Below are positions 17,956-27,140 of a stretch of DNA of 64,000 nt, piece by piece (within the stretch, counting starts at the first letter, position 1; every line of letters starts with the position of its first letter). The notes beneath the pieces were generated by a model. It had not been told where the DNA came from. It saw only the letters and a program-made list of their open reading frames with translations, and ran no database searches. The position numbers and the translations under genes were made by a program. Origin of the DNA: Thermodesulfobacteriota bacterium (lineage in GTDB: Bacteria > Desulfobacterota > QYQD01); the NCBI GenBank assembly GCA_031082315.1, contig JAVHLC010000003.1, positions 204,357 through 268,356 of the forward strand, in the 5' to 3' direction.

Positions 17956-18555
17956 TTAGCCCATGCTTTCAAGGCTGTTCTTTGTATGCCATAGCTCGCT
18001 CCCATAGCCGGGATAGACCCTGCGATCTGCCAGAGGAGTCGGACTTTCTGCCTGTGGCCATTTATCAGGTTGGGGCTCTGCGCCTTCCCGGGTTACAGCA
18101 GAGGGAGCGGAATCTGCCATCACCGGATTCTTCCGAATATCTATACCCTCTACGTTATGGCTGAACTCAATGGGGATGCCGTTGGGGTCAAAGGCGTAGA
18201 TCGAGTGGAAAAAGCCGTGGTCGATTACCTCCGTCACCCAGATATCGGCTGCAGTAAGTCTATCTTTTATTTCCCAGAGGTCTTCCCCGGTTTCTACGCC
18301 AAAGGAGATATGGTCAAAGACGACGGGGCCGGTGACCGGCCGGCCGTGATCTTTTTCCTCAATAGGCTTAACCCCGGGCCACTCAAAAAATGCGATCAGA
18401 TCGTTTCCTGAGATCTGGAAAAAGTAATGCCTGTAGCCGGGTCGCCCCAGCCCGGCCACCAATCTCATGCCCAGTAAATCTCTCCAGAAGCGGATAGTCT
18501 TATCCATGTCTCCGGTGACCATCGCCAGGTGATTAATCCCATTGAATTTTATCAT
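17956..18555 (-). CDS. VOC/glyoxalase-family protein
   Basis: A 199-aa protein. Residues 3-130 form a vicinal-oxygen-chelate module (GINHLAMVTGDMDKTIRFWRDLLGM; DHISFGVE; YAFDPNGIPIEFS), with His7 and Glu in IEF as likely metal ligands. The family includes glyoxalases, dioxygenases and epimerases; the reaction here is unknown. ATG 18555 follows GGGAGG. The last 55 residues are low-complexity and Pro/Glu-rich and not part of the fold. Confidence 0.82.
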   Translation of the reverse strand: MIKFNGINHLAMVTGDMDKTIRFWRDLLGMRLVAGLGRPGYRHYFFQISGNDLIAFFEWPGVKPIEEKDHGRPVTGPVVFDHISFGVETGEDLWEIKDRLTAADIWVTEVIDHGFFHSIYAFDPNGIPIEFSHNVEGIDIRKNPVMADSAPSAVTREGAEPQPDKWPQAESPTPLADRRVYPGYGSELWHTKNSLESMG

Positions 18556-18804
18556 TGTATGGCCTCCCTTATGTCCCATTTATTATCTATCCTGTGATTT
18601 TAGAAAAAATATCATACAGCCGGGCAACTGATCAAGCTGATTCATTTTGACTATTTGCAAAACGGACCAGGTGTAGCTTGCAATTTTTCAACTGAAACGA
18701 TTATTGGAATATTTTTATGGCGAAGAGAGCGACCGTAACCTTGACAGATTAGAGAAACGATTTATATATCTTGTCAATGAAAGATAACCCCAGGGAGTCA
18801 GGCC

Positions 18805-19026
18805 GTGAACTCTGATCCGCGTTCTCCGATGCAAGGTAGCAGTTTCGACCAGTTTGAGGCTACAGCGCTTTATTGTCCTAAATGCAAAGAGGCTGTCCCC
18901 GTGCGGAAGCGGCTCCTCCTGGTTCTGCCTGAAGGGGATAAGTATGAATATCTGTGCGCTTATTGCGGCGCCTCGGTGGGAGATAAAATAGACAAGACGG
19001 CCGGGCGAAATATCCTTCTGGCCTGA
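18805..19026 (+). CDS. Small two-CxxC zinc-ribbon protein
   Basis: A 73-aa protein starting at GTG 18805 with AGGGAG upstream. It has two zinc knuckles, YCPKCKEAV and LCAYCGASVG, separated by about 30 residues including RLLLVLPEGDKYEY. Similar short zinc proteins are common in deltaproteobacteria, but no function is established that I know of. It lies 44 bp upstream of the methyltransferase gene and may be co-transcribed with it. Confidence 0.7.
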   Translation: MNSDPRSPMQGSSFDQFEATALYCPKCKEAVPVRKRLLLVLPEGDKYEYLCAYCGASVGDKIDKTAGRNILLA

Positions 19027-19070
19027 TAGGCTTTTTCTTGAGGCCGCGAATTATTTTAGGGAGTGAAGAA

Positions 19071-19643
19071 GTGACTAATAGAAAATTTGATCCCTCTCAC
19101 ATGACAGCGCTGGATAGTGAGAGAAGAAAAGAGATGCTTCCGGTGGAGAAGATTATAGAGGCGGTTGATCTGCCGGAGGGGGCAAACATTGCAGATATCG
19201 GCTGCGGCACCGGGTATCTGACTATACCACTGGCCCGGAAGGCGCCGCAGGGCCAGGTTTTTGCGGTGGATATTGAACCCGGAATGCTTTCCGTCCTTGC
19301 GGAACGGGCTAAGGGGCTGGACAACATTACTATTGTGCATTCGACTGAAAATGATATCCCTGTTGCAGACAACATACTGGACATCTCCTTTCTCTTAGCC
19401 GTACTTCATGAACTCCATAACCCGGAAGATTTTTTAAAGGAAATAAGGCGCATGTCAAGGCTTGAACACTATGTTGCCGTGGTTGACTGGAACGAAAAAA
19501 AGACAGATATGGGGCCGCCCATGCATATCCGGATCCCGAAAGATACGGCCATTAGCCTTTTCAGGGCGCACGGCTATGAACTCGCCAAAGAATTTGCCCC
19601 CAGCGAATATTTTTACGGGCTGTTATTCCAACGTAAAAAGTAA
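19071..19643 (+). CDS. Class I SAM-dependent methyltransferase
   Basis: A 190-aa methyltransferase with the Rossmann motif I IADIGCGTGYLTIP, motif II acidic residue in VFAVDIEPGM, and motif IV region DISFLLAVLHEL. The GTG at 19071 with AGGGAG about 7 bases upstream is chosen over the in-frame TTG at 19038. It resembles small UbiE/arsenite-methyltransferase-like proteins; the substrate is unknown. A hairpin follows directly. Confidence 0.85.
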   Translation: MTNRKFDPSHMTALDSERRKEMLPVEKIIEAVDLPEGANIADIGCGTGYLTIPLARKAPQGQVFAVDIEPGMLSVLAERAKGLDNITIVHSTENDIPVADNILDISFLLAVLHELHNPEDFLKEIRRMSRLEHYVAVVDWNEKKTDMGPPMHIRIPKDTAISLFRAHGYELAKEFAPSEYFYGLLFQRKK

Positions 19644-19665
19644 GGGAATCCCCCTGATTCCTTAC
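19640..19665 (+). terminator. Hairpin after the methyltransferase gene
   Basis: GTAAGGGAATC pairs with GATTCCTTAC with one bulged G and a short C-rich loop, starting inside the stop region. No clear T-run follows, so it may be a rho-dependent or processing hairpin. Confidence 0.4.
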
Positions 19666-19684
19666 CTCCAGATTTCATTTATCA

Positions 19685-19714
19685 TTGACAAGAAAAGGAC
19701 GAGACGGTTATCAT
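19685..19714 (+). promoter_or_regulatory. Sigma-70-type promoter for thiC
   Basis: TTGACA at 19685 and TATCAT at 19709 are separated by 18 bp, predicting transcription from about 19721 and a leader of under 40 bases before the thiC ATG. That leader is too short for a TPP riboswitch, and no THI-box motif is seen. Confidence 0.55.
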
Positions 19715-19758
19715 GCACGTCATCTAACTTTATTTCATAACCGGGAGAATTTTTTATT

Positions 19759-21057
19759 ATGTCTATGACTCTCAGAGAAGCGGCGGTCCAGGGGAAGATT
19801 ACCCCGGCCATGAAAAGGTGCGCCCAGGAGGAAGGCGTTGCTGCTGCGGAAATTTGCAAAGGCATCGCCTCCGGCTGTGTGGCCATACCGGCCAACAAGA
19901 ATCGCAAGTTGAAGCGATTTGTGGGCATTGGCCAGGGACTTAAGACCAAGATCAATGCCAATATCGGCACTTCTAAAGACCACGTGGATATCGAATATGA
20001 ATTGAAGAAACTAAAGGTGGCCCTTTCCATGGGGGCCGATGCGGTGATGGATCTGAGCACCGGCGGCCCGATAGAGGAAATCCGGCGGGTGATACTGGAA
20101 CACTGTCCGGTGCCGCTGGGCACTGTGCCCATCTATCAGGCAGCGGTGGAAACGGTGGAGAAGAGGAAGAAATCCATCGTGGACATGCGGGTGAAGGACA
20201 TCTTGCAGACGATCGAGCGGCAGGCCGGGGAAGGCGTGGATTTTATGACCGTGCACTGCGGGATTACGCGGGAATCTGCGGCGCGGCTGAAAAAGGCCGG
20301 GCGCATCCTGGGTGTAGTGAGCCGGGGTGGGGCGTTTACCCTGGAATGGATGGAGTATAATCAGAAAGAGAATCCGCTTTATGAGCGCTTTGATGAACTT
20401 CTGGCCATCGCCAGGGCCTATGATGTAACCCTTAGCCTAGGTGACGGACTGCGACCCGGATGTCTGGCCGACGCTACCGATCCCGGTCAGATACAGGAGC
20501 TGGTGATACTGGGAGAATTGACCCGAAGGGCCTGGGATGCCGGCGTCCAGGTTATCATCGAAGGCCCCGGCCACATGCCCATGGACCAGATTGCCGCAAA
20601 CGTCCTCCTGCAAAAGAAGTTGTGTTCCGGCGCCCCGTTTTATGTCTTGGGGCCTCTGGTTACCGACATTGCCCCCGGCTATGACCATATCACCAGCGCC
20701 ATCGGAGGCGCCGTTGCGGCGGCGGCCGGGGCCGATTTTCTGTGTTATGTCACGCCTGCCGAGCATCTCAAGCTTCCCTCTCTGGAGGATGTTAAAGAAG
20801 GTGTGGTGGCCTCGCGGATTGCCGCCCATGCCGCTGATATTGTCAAGAAGGTCCCGGGGGCGCTGGAGGCTGACGAAAGCATGGCCCGGAGTCGGAGCGC
20901 CCTTGATTGGCAAGGGCAGATAAGCCTTTCTATTGATCCGGAGAAAGCCAAGGCCTACCGCGAGGAAGGCGGGGCCTATCACGGCCCGACCTGTACCATG
21001 TGCGGCGAGTACTGCGCCATTAAGGTCTATAAGCGAGCCCTCAAGGGAAAAAAATGA
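19759..21057 (+). CDS. thiC: Phosphomethylpyrimidine synthase ThiC
   Basis: A 432-aa radical SAM enzyme that turns aminoimidazole ribotide into HMP phosphate for thiamine synthesis. Signature stretches include GTSKDHVDIEYE, GADAVMDLSTGG, EGPGHMPMDQIA and GPLVTDIAPGYDHI. The non-canonical cluster-binding cysteines lie at the C-terminus (C412, C415, C419 in CTMCGEYC). The length fits the shorter anaerobe/archaeal-type ThiC without the long plant/enteric N-terminal extension. It overlaps thiDN by 4 bases (ATGA). Confidence 0.97.
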   Translation: MSMTLREAAVQGKITPAMKRCAQEEGVAAAEICKGIASGCVAIPANKNRKLKRFVGIGQGLKTKINANIGTSKDHVDIEYELKKLKVALSMGADAVMDLSTGGPIEEIRRVILEHCPVPLGTVPIYQAAVETVEKRKKSIVDMRVKDILQTIERQAGEGVDFMTVHCGITRESAARLKKAGRILGVVSRGGAFTLEWMEYNQKENPLYERFDELLAIARAYDVTLSLGDGLRPGCLADATDPGQIQELVILGELTRRAWDAGVQVIIEGPGHMPMDQIAANVLLQKKLCSGAPFYVLGPLVTDIAPGYDHITSAIGGAVAAAAGADFLCYVTPAEHLKLPSLEDVKEGVVASRIAAHAADIVKKVPGALEADESMARSRSALDWQGQISLSIDPEKAKAYREEGGAYHGPTCTMCGEYCAIKVYKRALKGKK

Positions 21058-22463
21058 AACACACATCCGCCTCCGGCGGACAACGGACGATGAAAGTAAT
21101 CCCCCCTTTACTAAAGGGGGGTTGGGGGGATTTTAAGGCGACAAAAATTATTACGGTAGCCGGATCCGATCCCGGCGGCGGCGCGGGCATCCAGGCCGAT
21201 CTGAAGACGATCGCCGTCCTTGGCGGATATGGCTTAAGTGTTATCACCGCCCTGACCGCCCAGAATACGCGAGGGGTACAGGCAGTCCATCCTGTGCCTC
21301 CGGCCTTTGTGGCCGCGCAGATGAAGTCTATCCTCTCCGATATCGGCGCAGATGCCGTAAAGACCGGAATGCTGACGAATGCCGGGATTATCTCGGCGGT
21401 TGCCGCCCGGCTCAAATCCTGCCGAATAAGAAAAATTGTCGTGGATCCGGTACTCCTGGCCGGGGGCGGTGAGGCGCTGATGGAACCTGCGGCGCTCCCG
21501 GCCTTCAAGGCAGAGCTACTCCCACTGGCCTATGTGGTTACGCCTAATCTGGCTGAGGCCGAGGTCTTGAGCGGGCTAAAGGTGAAGAGAGTCGCTGACA
21601 TGGAGAAGGCCGCTCGTGCCATAGCCGGATTGGGTCCGGTCAATGTCCTCATTAAGGGCGGGCACCTTGCAGACGAGCCGGTCGATGTCCTTTTTGACGG
21701 TGAAGGCATTTATCACTTCCGGGCGGAAAGAGTCCCGGGCGAAAATAAACACGGCACCGGCTGCACGTTTTCCGCGGCCCTGGCTACGTTTCTGGCCCAA
21801 GGTTATGAATTGGTCGATGCTGTAGCCAGGGCCAAGTCCTTTGTCACCCTGGCCATAAGGTCTTCTTTCCCGATCGGCAGGGGCGCTTGGCCGGCCAATC
21901 CTTATGCATGCGTGGATAGAGAGATATCCCGGTATCAGATCATCACCGCCCTGGAGAAGGCGGTGGCAACGCTTAAAGGCCGGCCTGTTCGACATCTCAT
22001 ACCCGAAGTCCAGTCCAACCTCGGCTATGCCCTGCCTTTTGCTGAGGATGAAAGCGACGTTGCCGCTATACCGGGCCGGATTATCGGGATCGGGGATTCT
22101 GTGGATACGGTAGCCGCTCCGGGGTTCGGGGCTTCCCATCACATGGCCCGTATCATCCTGGCCGTCATGCGCCATGACCCTGCCTATCGTTCCGCCATGA
22201 ATATTCGTTTCGGGGAAGACATCATAAAGAAATGCCGTCAATTGAAGTGGCATGTGGCCTCCTTTGACCGGCAGAAAGAGCCCCCCGATGTTAAGTATAA
22301 GGAAGGGGCTTCCCTGAGATGGGGAATAGATATAGCCCTGGAGGATGCCAAGAAGATACCGGATATAATTTACGACTGCGGGGATGTGGGTAAAGAGCCT
22401 ATGATCCGCATCCTGGGCCGCGATCCGGAAGAAGTGGTCAGCAAGGTGCTGATGTTAATCTGA
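21054..22463 (+). CDS. thiDN: ThiD-ThiN fusion: HMP-P kinase / thiamine-phosphate synthase
   Basis: A 469-aa bifunctional enzyme. Residues about 30-275 are ThiD (ITVAGSDPGGGAGIQADLK; GTGCTFSAALA), phosphorylating HMP-P to HMP-PP. Residues about 290-469 are ThiN, the archaeal-type thiamine phosphate synthase replacing ThiE (PEVQSNLGYALPFA; GFGASHHMARI). It starts inside the thiC stop and is translationally coupled. The first 29 residues include PPLLKGGWGDF, encoded by a CCCCCC palindromic repeat at 21098-21134, so this leader is repeat-derived. A second possible start is ATG 21090. The 3' end overlaps the convergent GHMP kinase gene by 9 bp. Confidence 0.95.
   Translation: MKHTSASGGQRTMKVIPPLLKGGWGDFKATKIITVAGSDPGGGAGIQADLKTIAVLGGYGLSVITALTAQNTRGVQAVHPVPPAFVAAQMKSILSDIGADAVKTGMLTNAGIISAVAARLKSCRIRKIVVDPVLLAGGGEALMEPAALPAFKAELLPLAYVVTPNLAEAEVLSGLKVKRVADMEKAARAIAGLGPVNVLIKGGHLADEPVDVLFDGEGIYHFRAERVPGENKHGTGCTFSAALATFLAQGYELVDAVARAKSFVTLAIRSSFPIGRGAWPANPYACVDREISRYQIITALEKAVATLKGRPVRHLIPEVQSNLGYALPFAEDESDVAAIPGRIIGIGDSVDTVAAPGFGASHHMARIILAVMRHDPAYRSAMNIRFGEDIIKKCRQLKWHVASFDRQKEPPDVKYKEGASLRWGIDIALEDAKKIPDIIYDCGDVGKEPMIRILGRDPEEVVSKVLMLI
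21098..21134. repeat. CCCCCC palindromic repeat inside the thiDN coding start
   Basis: AATCCCCCCTTTA and its mirror TAAAGGGGGG, then TTGGGGGGATT, form a hairpin of the same family as 5609-5688 and 42528-42650. Here it is read in frame as the leader of thiDN and could also modulate its translation. Confidence 0.7.
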
Positions 22464-23483
22464 TTTATGCGTTTTGGCGGTCCCGGAGACAATTACCCCA
22501 CGCCTTTCTATCTTAAACGGCAGCACCGGTATGCCCGCCTTTTGTAAATAACGTTCTACCCTGGCTTTCGCTCCCTTTCGGGTAAGGGTAACCATACACC
22601 CGCCTCCGCCTGCCCCGCAGAGCTTGCTGGCCAGGGCCCCTTCTTTCTCAATAGCAGCCATAATGTCGTTTATCTGCGGATTGGTCACGCCCGGCGCCAG
22701 GTTTTTACGGTCTTGCCATTCTTCACGCAGGAGCTGCGCCAAGGCAGGGAAACTTCCCTGTTCCAATGCCTGTTTCATCTTCAGGGCGGTTTGCTTTATA
22801 CGGCGCAGGTTGGCTACGGTCTGGCCCTGGTTGTCAATATAGGCCTTCATCATATTCCAATTCGTGGCGCCGGAAAATCTCGGCGCACCTACGAAACTAA
22901 GGACCGTGCGTTCTTCCAATCCATGGGTGAAACCTTTTGGGACATCTATGGACGAGCGCTTTACGCCGTCAATGCCGAACCAGATGGCGTTTATCCCGCC
23001 GTAAGAGGCCGGGTAGTAATCCTGTTTGCCGGTGGGGACCTTTATGGATTGGGCCTCGATGTTTGCTCCAATGTCGATCACTTCCTCTTTATCCGGCCTT
23101 TGGCCGGAGAGACGGATGAGGGCATGGCTTAAGGCCATAAGGAGGGTGGAGGAGGCCCCCAGACCCGATCCTTTGGGTATGTTATTTTCTGTGGTAACAG
23201 TCAGCCCGGCATCGGGCCGGTAATATTTTACGGCGCGGGTTATGAGGTCTAATGGCCCTTCGGGCCTCAGTTTGTCCACATTCGGCACAGAGATTTCCAT
23301 ATCCAGGTCTTTAGAATATATGATGATTTTGTGATCATTACGCGTTTCCAGTACCACGCGGCTCCGGATGCCGATGGCCGCATTTACAGTGTAGGCGCCG
23401 CCTTCAAAGACATAGAGCGGGTATATGTCCAGGGTGCCGCCGGCCAGATCGACCCGCATAGGCGCAGTTGCAGTAATCTTCAT
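22455..23483 (-). CDS. GHMP-family sugar kinase
   Basis: A 342-aa kinase of the galactokinase/homoserine/mevalonate kinase fold. Motif 1 is APMRVDLAGGTLD, motif 2 the ATP loop PKGSGLGASSTLL, and motif 3 KLCGAGGGGCMVTL. The overall look is closest to heptose-7-phosphate or galactokinase-like enzymes of bacterial surface-sugar pathways; the substrate is not resolved. It is the last gene of a minus-strand run starting at ftsE, 12 bp after yibQ. Confidence 0.85.
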   Translation of the reverse strand: MKITATAPMRVDLAGGTLDIYPLYVFEGGAYTVNAAIGIRSRVVLETRNDHKIIIYSKDLDMEISVPNVDKLRPEGPLDLITRAVKYYRPDAGLTVTTENNIPKGSGLGASSTLLMALSHALIRLSGQRPDKEEVIDIGANIEAQSIKVPTGKQDYYPASYGGINAIWFGIDGVKRSSIDVPKGFTHGLEERTVLSFVGAPRFSGATNWNMMKAYIDNQGQTVANLRRIKQTALKMKQALEQGSFPALAQLLREEWQDRKNLAPGVTNPQINDIMAAIEKEGALASKLCGAGGGGCMVTLTRKGAKARVERYLQKAGIPVLPFKIERRGVIVSGTAKTHKSD

Positions 23484-23495
23484 GGCTGTTTTCTC

Positions 23496-24422
23496 CTATT
23501 GTGCCAGCTCGGAGACCGGGACAATTTTCACCTGTTTTTTTAGGGCCGTCAGCTCCTCTTTTAAGACCTGATAGGTCACCGGATGCGGATGCCCGATGCC
23601 GATGGCTGATCCATGCGTGCGGGCCTCAGAGATGAGGCGGGCGATCTGTGCACGCACAGCATTCGGCTCCTGCTCGTTATCCAGAAATACATCCCGTTCC
23701 GCGCTCCTGACGCCCATTGACCGGGCCACGGACAGACCTCTGGTGAGGGGTGTAGTCCGGCTGTCCAGATAAAATAGGCCCTTTTTCTGTATTTCTCTAA
23801 GGACAATCTCCATCTTGCCTGCATCTGCTGTAAACTTTGAACCCATGTGGTTGTTGATTCCCTTTACATAAGGAACGACCTCCATATCAGCCTGTATCTG
23901 CGCAGCTATGGCGTCGCCATCCATGTTCAAAAAAAGCGCCCCCGGGCCCACCTTGGATTCCGGAGACGAAGCGGCCTCCATAGGGAGGTGAAGCAGGACG
24001 TCTTTTCCGCAGTTATGGGCAAGCGTAGCTGTTTCTTTGGTGTGCGGGCCGAAGGGCAAAAATGAAAAAGAAATAGGCGCATTCAGTTTTATAAAAGCAG
24101 CGTCTATACGGGGATTATATCCCAGGTCGTCTATGACGATGGCCACCTGTGGAAGCGAGGGCGTGGAAAGCGGCCTGGCACGGCCTGCTACTTTGATTTT
24201 TTCCGGCGGGGCAGGCTCTTCAAAAATGATACCCGGCCTTCCTATGTCTTTTCTATCAGGAGACTGTTCAGGCTCTTCAGTCTTAATTAAATATACAATT
24301 CCTGCTGCGACCGCCAGGATGAAAAGGATGCCCAGTAAACGGAAAAGGCCCCCGGACGAAGTCCCCTTTTTCAGGGCCTTACCCGAAGGCCGTTTTCTTC
24401 TGTTACCGGAACGTGAAGCCAA
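23496..24422 (-). CDS. Divergent polysaccharide deacetylase (YibQ-like)
   Basis: A 308-aa protein with a basic N-terminus and one membrane anchor (residues about 26-45), then a periplasmic divergent deacetylase domain: VAIVIDDLGYN, SFSFLPFG, DVLLHLPMEA, GINNHMGSKFT, FLDNEQ and IGIGHPHP. The family is linked to cell-envelope maintenance and is often adjacent to envC and ctpA, as here. The start codon is TTG at 24422 with a weak RBS, 15 bp after ctpA. Confidence 0.88.
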   Translation of the reverse strand: MASRSGNRRKRPSGKALKKGTSSGGLFRLLGILFILAVAAGIVYLIKTEEPEQSPDRKDIGRPGIIFEEPAPPEKIKVAGRARPLSTPSLPQVAIVIDDLGYNPRIDAAFIKLNAPISFSFLPFGPHTKETATLAHNCGKDVLLHLPMEAASSPESKVGPGALFLNMDGDAIAAQIQADMEVVPYVKGINNHMGSKFTADAGKMEIVLREIQKKGLFYLDSRTTPLTRGLSVARSMGVRSAERDVFLDNEQEPNAVRAQIARLISEARTHGSAIGIGHPHPVTYQVLKEELTALKKQVKIVPVSELAQ

Positions 24423-24437
24423 ATCTGACCGGCGCCT

Positions 24438-25802
24438 TTATTTCACTTTTACCTTAGAGAATATCTCCCAGCTCTTGAGGATTTGTAATGCCCGGTTGAG
24501 TTGTATATCTTCTTCTAAAGTTGCCCCGGCAGCTTTGTCATCTTTTTTGTCCTTATCCGTATCCGGCTTTTCTACCTCTTCCCCGATATCCGGCTGTGTT
24601 TCAGGCCCTGCCTCTTCCCGGTCATTCTTTATATGGTGATCTAAGTCCTTCTCACGCAGTATTTTTATTTTTTTCATTTCCTCGCCGTGTAGATTAAATT
24701 GGCTGGCCACTATTATATCCGGGGTGATGCCCTTGGCCTGAATGGAGCGGCCGCCTGGGGTGTAATAGCGGGCTGTGGTCAGGCGGAGGCCGGAGCCGTC
24801 ATCCAACGGGATAACGGTCTGTACTGAGCCCTTGCCAAAGGTCTGTGCCCCTAATATAATAGCCTTTTTATGATCTTGAAGCGCTCCGGCTACAATTTCC
24901 GAGGCGCTGGCGCTGCCTTCATTGACGAGAACGATTATAGGATAAGGATGGGGTTTTTCTCCTTCATGGGCGGTAAACCGTACATTTTGACTCTTAATCC
25001 GGCCGTCGGTATAGACAACAATCCCTTCCTCTATAAATTCATCGGCCACCTTTACCGCCTGATCAAGGAGCCCGCCCGGATTGTTTCTTAAGTCCAGGAT
25101 CAATCCCTTAAGAGGCTTATTTTGTTGCTCAAGGTCATCCAGGGCGGACTTCAGGTCCTGGCTGGTTTTGTCCTGGAAATTAATAATGCGCACGTAACCA
25201 TAACCTTCTTCCAGGGTCTTATGCTTGACGCTGTGGATGGGTATTACGTCACGAACGAGCGCAAAATCTTTAACCTCTGCCCATCCTTCCCTGAGAATAG
25301 ATATGGTTACTTTTGTCCCCCTGGGCCCGCGCAGTTTTTTAACCGCCTCTGTCAGAGACATATTTTTAGTCGTTTTCCCATCGATTTTCAGGATGCGATC
25401 CCCGGCCTTTAACCCTGCCTTGTATGCAGGCGTCCCTTCAATGGGAGATACAACAGTCAGTACGCCATCTTTTAATGTTATCTCGATCCCAATTCCACTA
25501 AAAACCCCTTTGGTTTCTACCTGCAATTCCTTAAAGTCATCGGGGGTCATGAAGGAGGAGTGGGGATCGAGGGTCTCCAGCATGCCTTTGATGGATCCAT
25601 AGATCAGGTCTTCTGTCTTGACCTCTTCTACATAATTTTTTTCGACGATATCCAGTACATCGGAAAACAATTTAAGTTTTTCGTAGGCTTCCCTGGTAGC
25701 GGCTGAGGCCATTAACCCATTGTATAAACAGGTAAAAAGCGCAACAATAAGGACGAAGCTTACCCCCATCCAGATTTTTTTTCGCGATAGCTTGATTGAC
25801 AT
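24438..25802 (-). CDS. ctpA: Carboxyl-terminal processing serine protease (S41)
   Basis: A 454-aa periplasmic protease with an N-terminal signal/anchor (VSFVLIVALFTCLYNGLMAS), a PDZ domain at about 95-170 (GIGIEITLKDG; AGLKAGDRILKIDGK), and a catalytic domain with the Ser nucleophile in NEGSASASEIVAG and Lys in FGKGSVQ. The C-terminus after 385 is highly charged and probably flexible. It cleaves C-termini of envelope proteins, often peptidoglycan hydrolases. It lies between envC and yibQ on one strand, with a 141-bp repeat-bearing gap before it. Confidence 0.93.
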   Translation of the reverse strand: MSIKLSRKKIWMGVSFVLIVALFTCLYNGLMASAATREAYEKLKLFSDVLDIVEKNYVEEVKTEDLIYGSIKGMLETLDPHSSFMTPDDFKELQVETKGVFSGIGIEITLKDGVLTVVSPIEGTPAYKAGLKAGDRILKIDGKTTKNMSLTEAVKKLRGPRGTKVTISILREGWAEVKDFALVRDVIPIHSVKHKTLEEGYGYVRIINFQDKTSQDLKSALDDLEQQNKPLKGLILDLRNNPGGLLDQAVKVADEFIEEGIVVYTDGRIKSQNVRFTAHEGEKPHPYPIIVLVNEGSASASEIVAGALQDHKKAIILGAQTFGKGSVQTVIPLDDGSGLRLTTARYYTPGGRSIQAKGITPDIIVASQFNLHGEEMKKIKILREKDLDHHIKNDREEAGPETQPDIGEEVEKPDTDKDKKDDKAAGATLEEDIQLNRALQILKSWEIFSKVKVK

Positions 25803-25943
25803 AGTATCTCCTTCCTTACGGGATAGTTCGTATTGTCAAAAGATTAACCAAAGAAGTTCACAGTTCCGGGTTCCAGGTTCACGGTTTTTTAACCCTGAAC
25901 CTTGAACTGTGAACTTTGAACTTATTTATACTTTGTTTATCAT

Positions 25944-27140
25944 TTAGTCAAAAACAAGCCTTCTTGCATCTATCCACGACAATGGATTTTCCGGTTTCCC
26001 ACCGTTTCTTATCTCGAAATATAAGCATTCTCCAAGTAAATATCCTACGGCGCCAACCAACCCGATGGTTTCGCCTTTTTTTACCAGGCCCCCGACCTCT
26101 TTAAAGAATTCAGAGGCATGCGCATAAAGGCTGTAGTATTTGTCCCCATGATCTAAAATTGTTATATTACCATATCCTCTTAAGTTGCCAACATAAATGA
26201 CCCGTCCGGTGTAAATGGAATGTATTTCCGTGCCGGCAGGGGCCTGGATATCGATTCCATTGCGGACGATAGTAGCCCCGGACTTGCTGCGTCTTACCCG
26301 GCCAAATAATCCGATTACCTTGCCCTTTACCGGCGGGTCAAGCTTGCCCTTTTGGGCAGCAAATCCCCGCTGTAGTTGTGTATCAGGCTTTTGCCGGACC
26401 CCTTCTTCCATCTTACGCTGTAGCGCCCGGATAGTGGCGTTGAGTCTTTCTGCGGATTCTTGCAACTCTGTGATATCCTGGAGACACGCTTTTTTCTTCC
26501 GGCAGACCGCGGCCAATAGATTAGCCCTTTCCTGACGCAATTTTTCAAGATGGAGGGCTTCATTTTGTACTTTTTCTTTCATTTGTTGTAATGCCTGGTT
26601 AGAAGTCAGTATTTCTTGCCTTATCTGAGACAGCTCATTAAGACTTGCCTGATATGTGAAGATGGCCTCTCCATCTTTGCGTAACATAAATCTGAGGGCT
26701 TCCTGACGGGCCAGGAGATCCGGGAAGGAGTCTGAACTAAACACCATATTCATAAGGCCTACCGGGCCGAATTTATAATAAGAGACTACCCTGTGTCTGG
26801 CCTGTTCTTTGAGATGGCGGGCCTCCTCTTCAGTTTCCTTAAGGCGCTGTTCCGCCTGCGCGAGATACCCCCTTTTCTGGTTAAGCTTCCAGGTCAAATC
26901 TTCCATGCGGGCATTTTGACGGTCTATAGAGTCTTCAAGTCTTCCCAGAGCAGACAGAATCTCCTGTTCCTTTTCTGTAAGGCGGGAGGCCTCCTTTTTT
27001 CTCTCCTGTATCTGTGTATGGATATTATCGACGTTCCGGCGTTCCTGTTCATATTTAGTTTTCAGGTTATCCCTGGCTAAGGCCGGAGTTAGCGCACAGA
27101 AAACAAAGAGAGGTATGGTTATAAAGGTTATCGCTTTCAT
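25944..27140 (-). CDS. envC: EnvC-like murein hydrolase activator
   Basis: A 398-aa exported protein with a signal peptide (1-22), a long coiled coil (about 25-245) and a C-terminal M23/LytM domain (about 270-390). The LytM site looks degenerate: where active enzymes have HxxxD, this reads VRNGIDIQAPAG, with no His in the first position. That fits an activator of amidases rather than a hydrolase. It overlaps ftsX by 4 bases, matching the known FtsEX-EnvC partnership at the septum. Confidence 0.9.
   Translation of the reverse strand: MKAITFITIPLFVFCALTPALARDNLKTKYEQERRNVDNIHTQIQERKKEASRLTEKEQEILSALGRLEDSIDRQNARMEDLTWKLNQKRGYLAQAEQRLKETEEEARHLKEQARHRVVSYYKFGPVGLMNMVFSSDSFPDLLARQEALRFMLRKDGEAIFTYQASLNELSQIRQEILTSNQALQQMKEKVQNEALHLEKLRQERANLLAAVCRKKKACLQDITELQESAERLNATIRALQRKMEEGVRQKPDTQLQRGFAAQKGKLDPPVKGKVIGLFGRVRRSKSGATIVRNGIDIQAPAGTEIHSIYTGRVIYVGNLRGYGNITILDHGDKYYSLYAHASEFFKEVGGLVKKGETIGLVGAVGYLLGECLYFEIRNGGKPENPLSWIDARRLVFD

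Noticed and set aside
19644..19758. TPP riboswitch before thiC
   Set aside because: No conserved THI-box motifs and the space after the likely promoter is too short.
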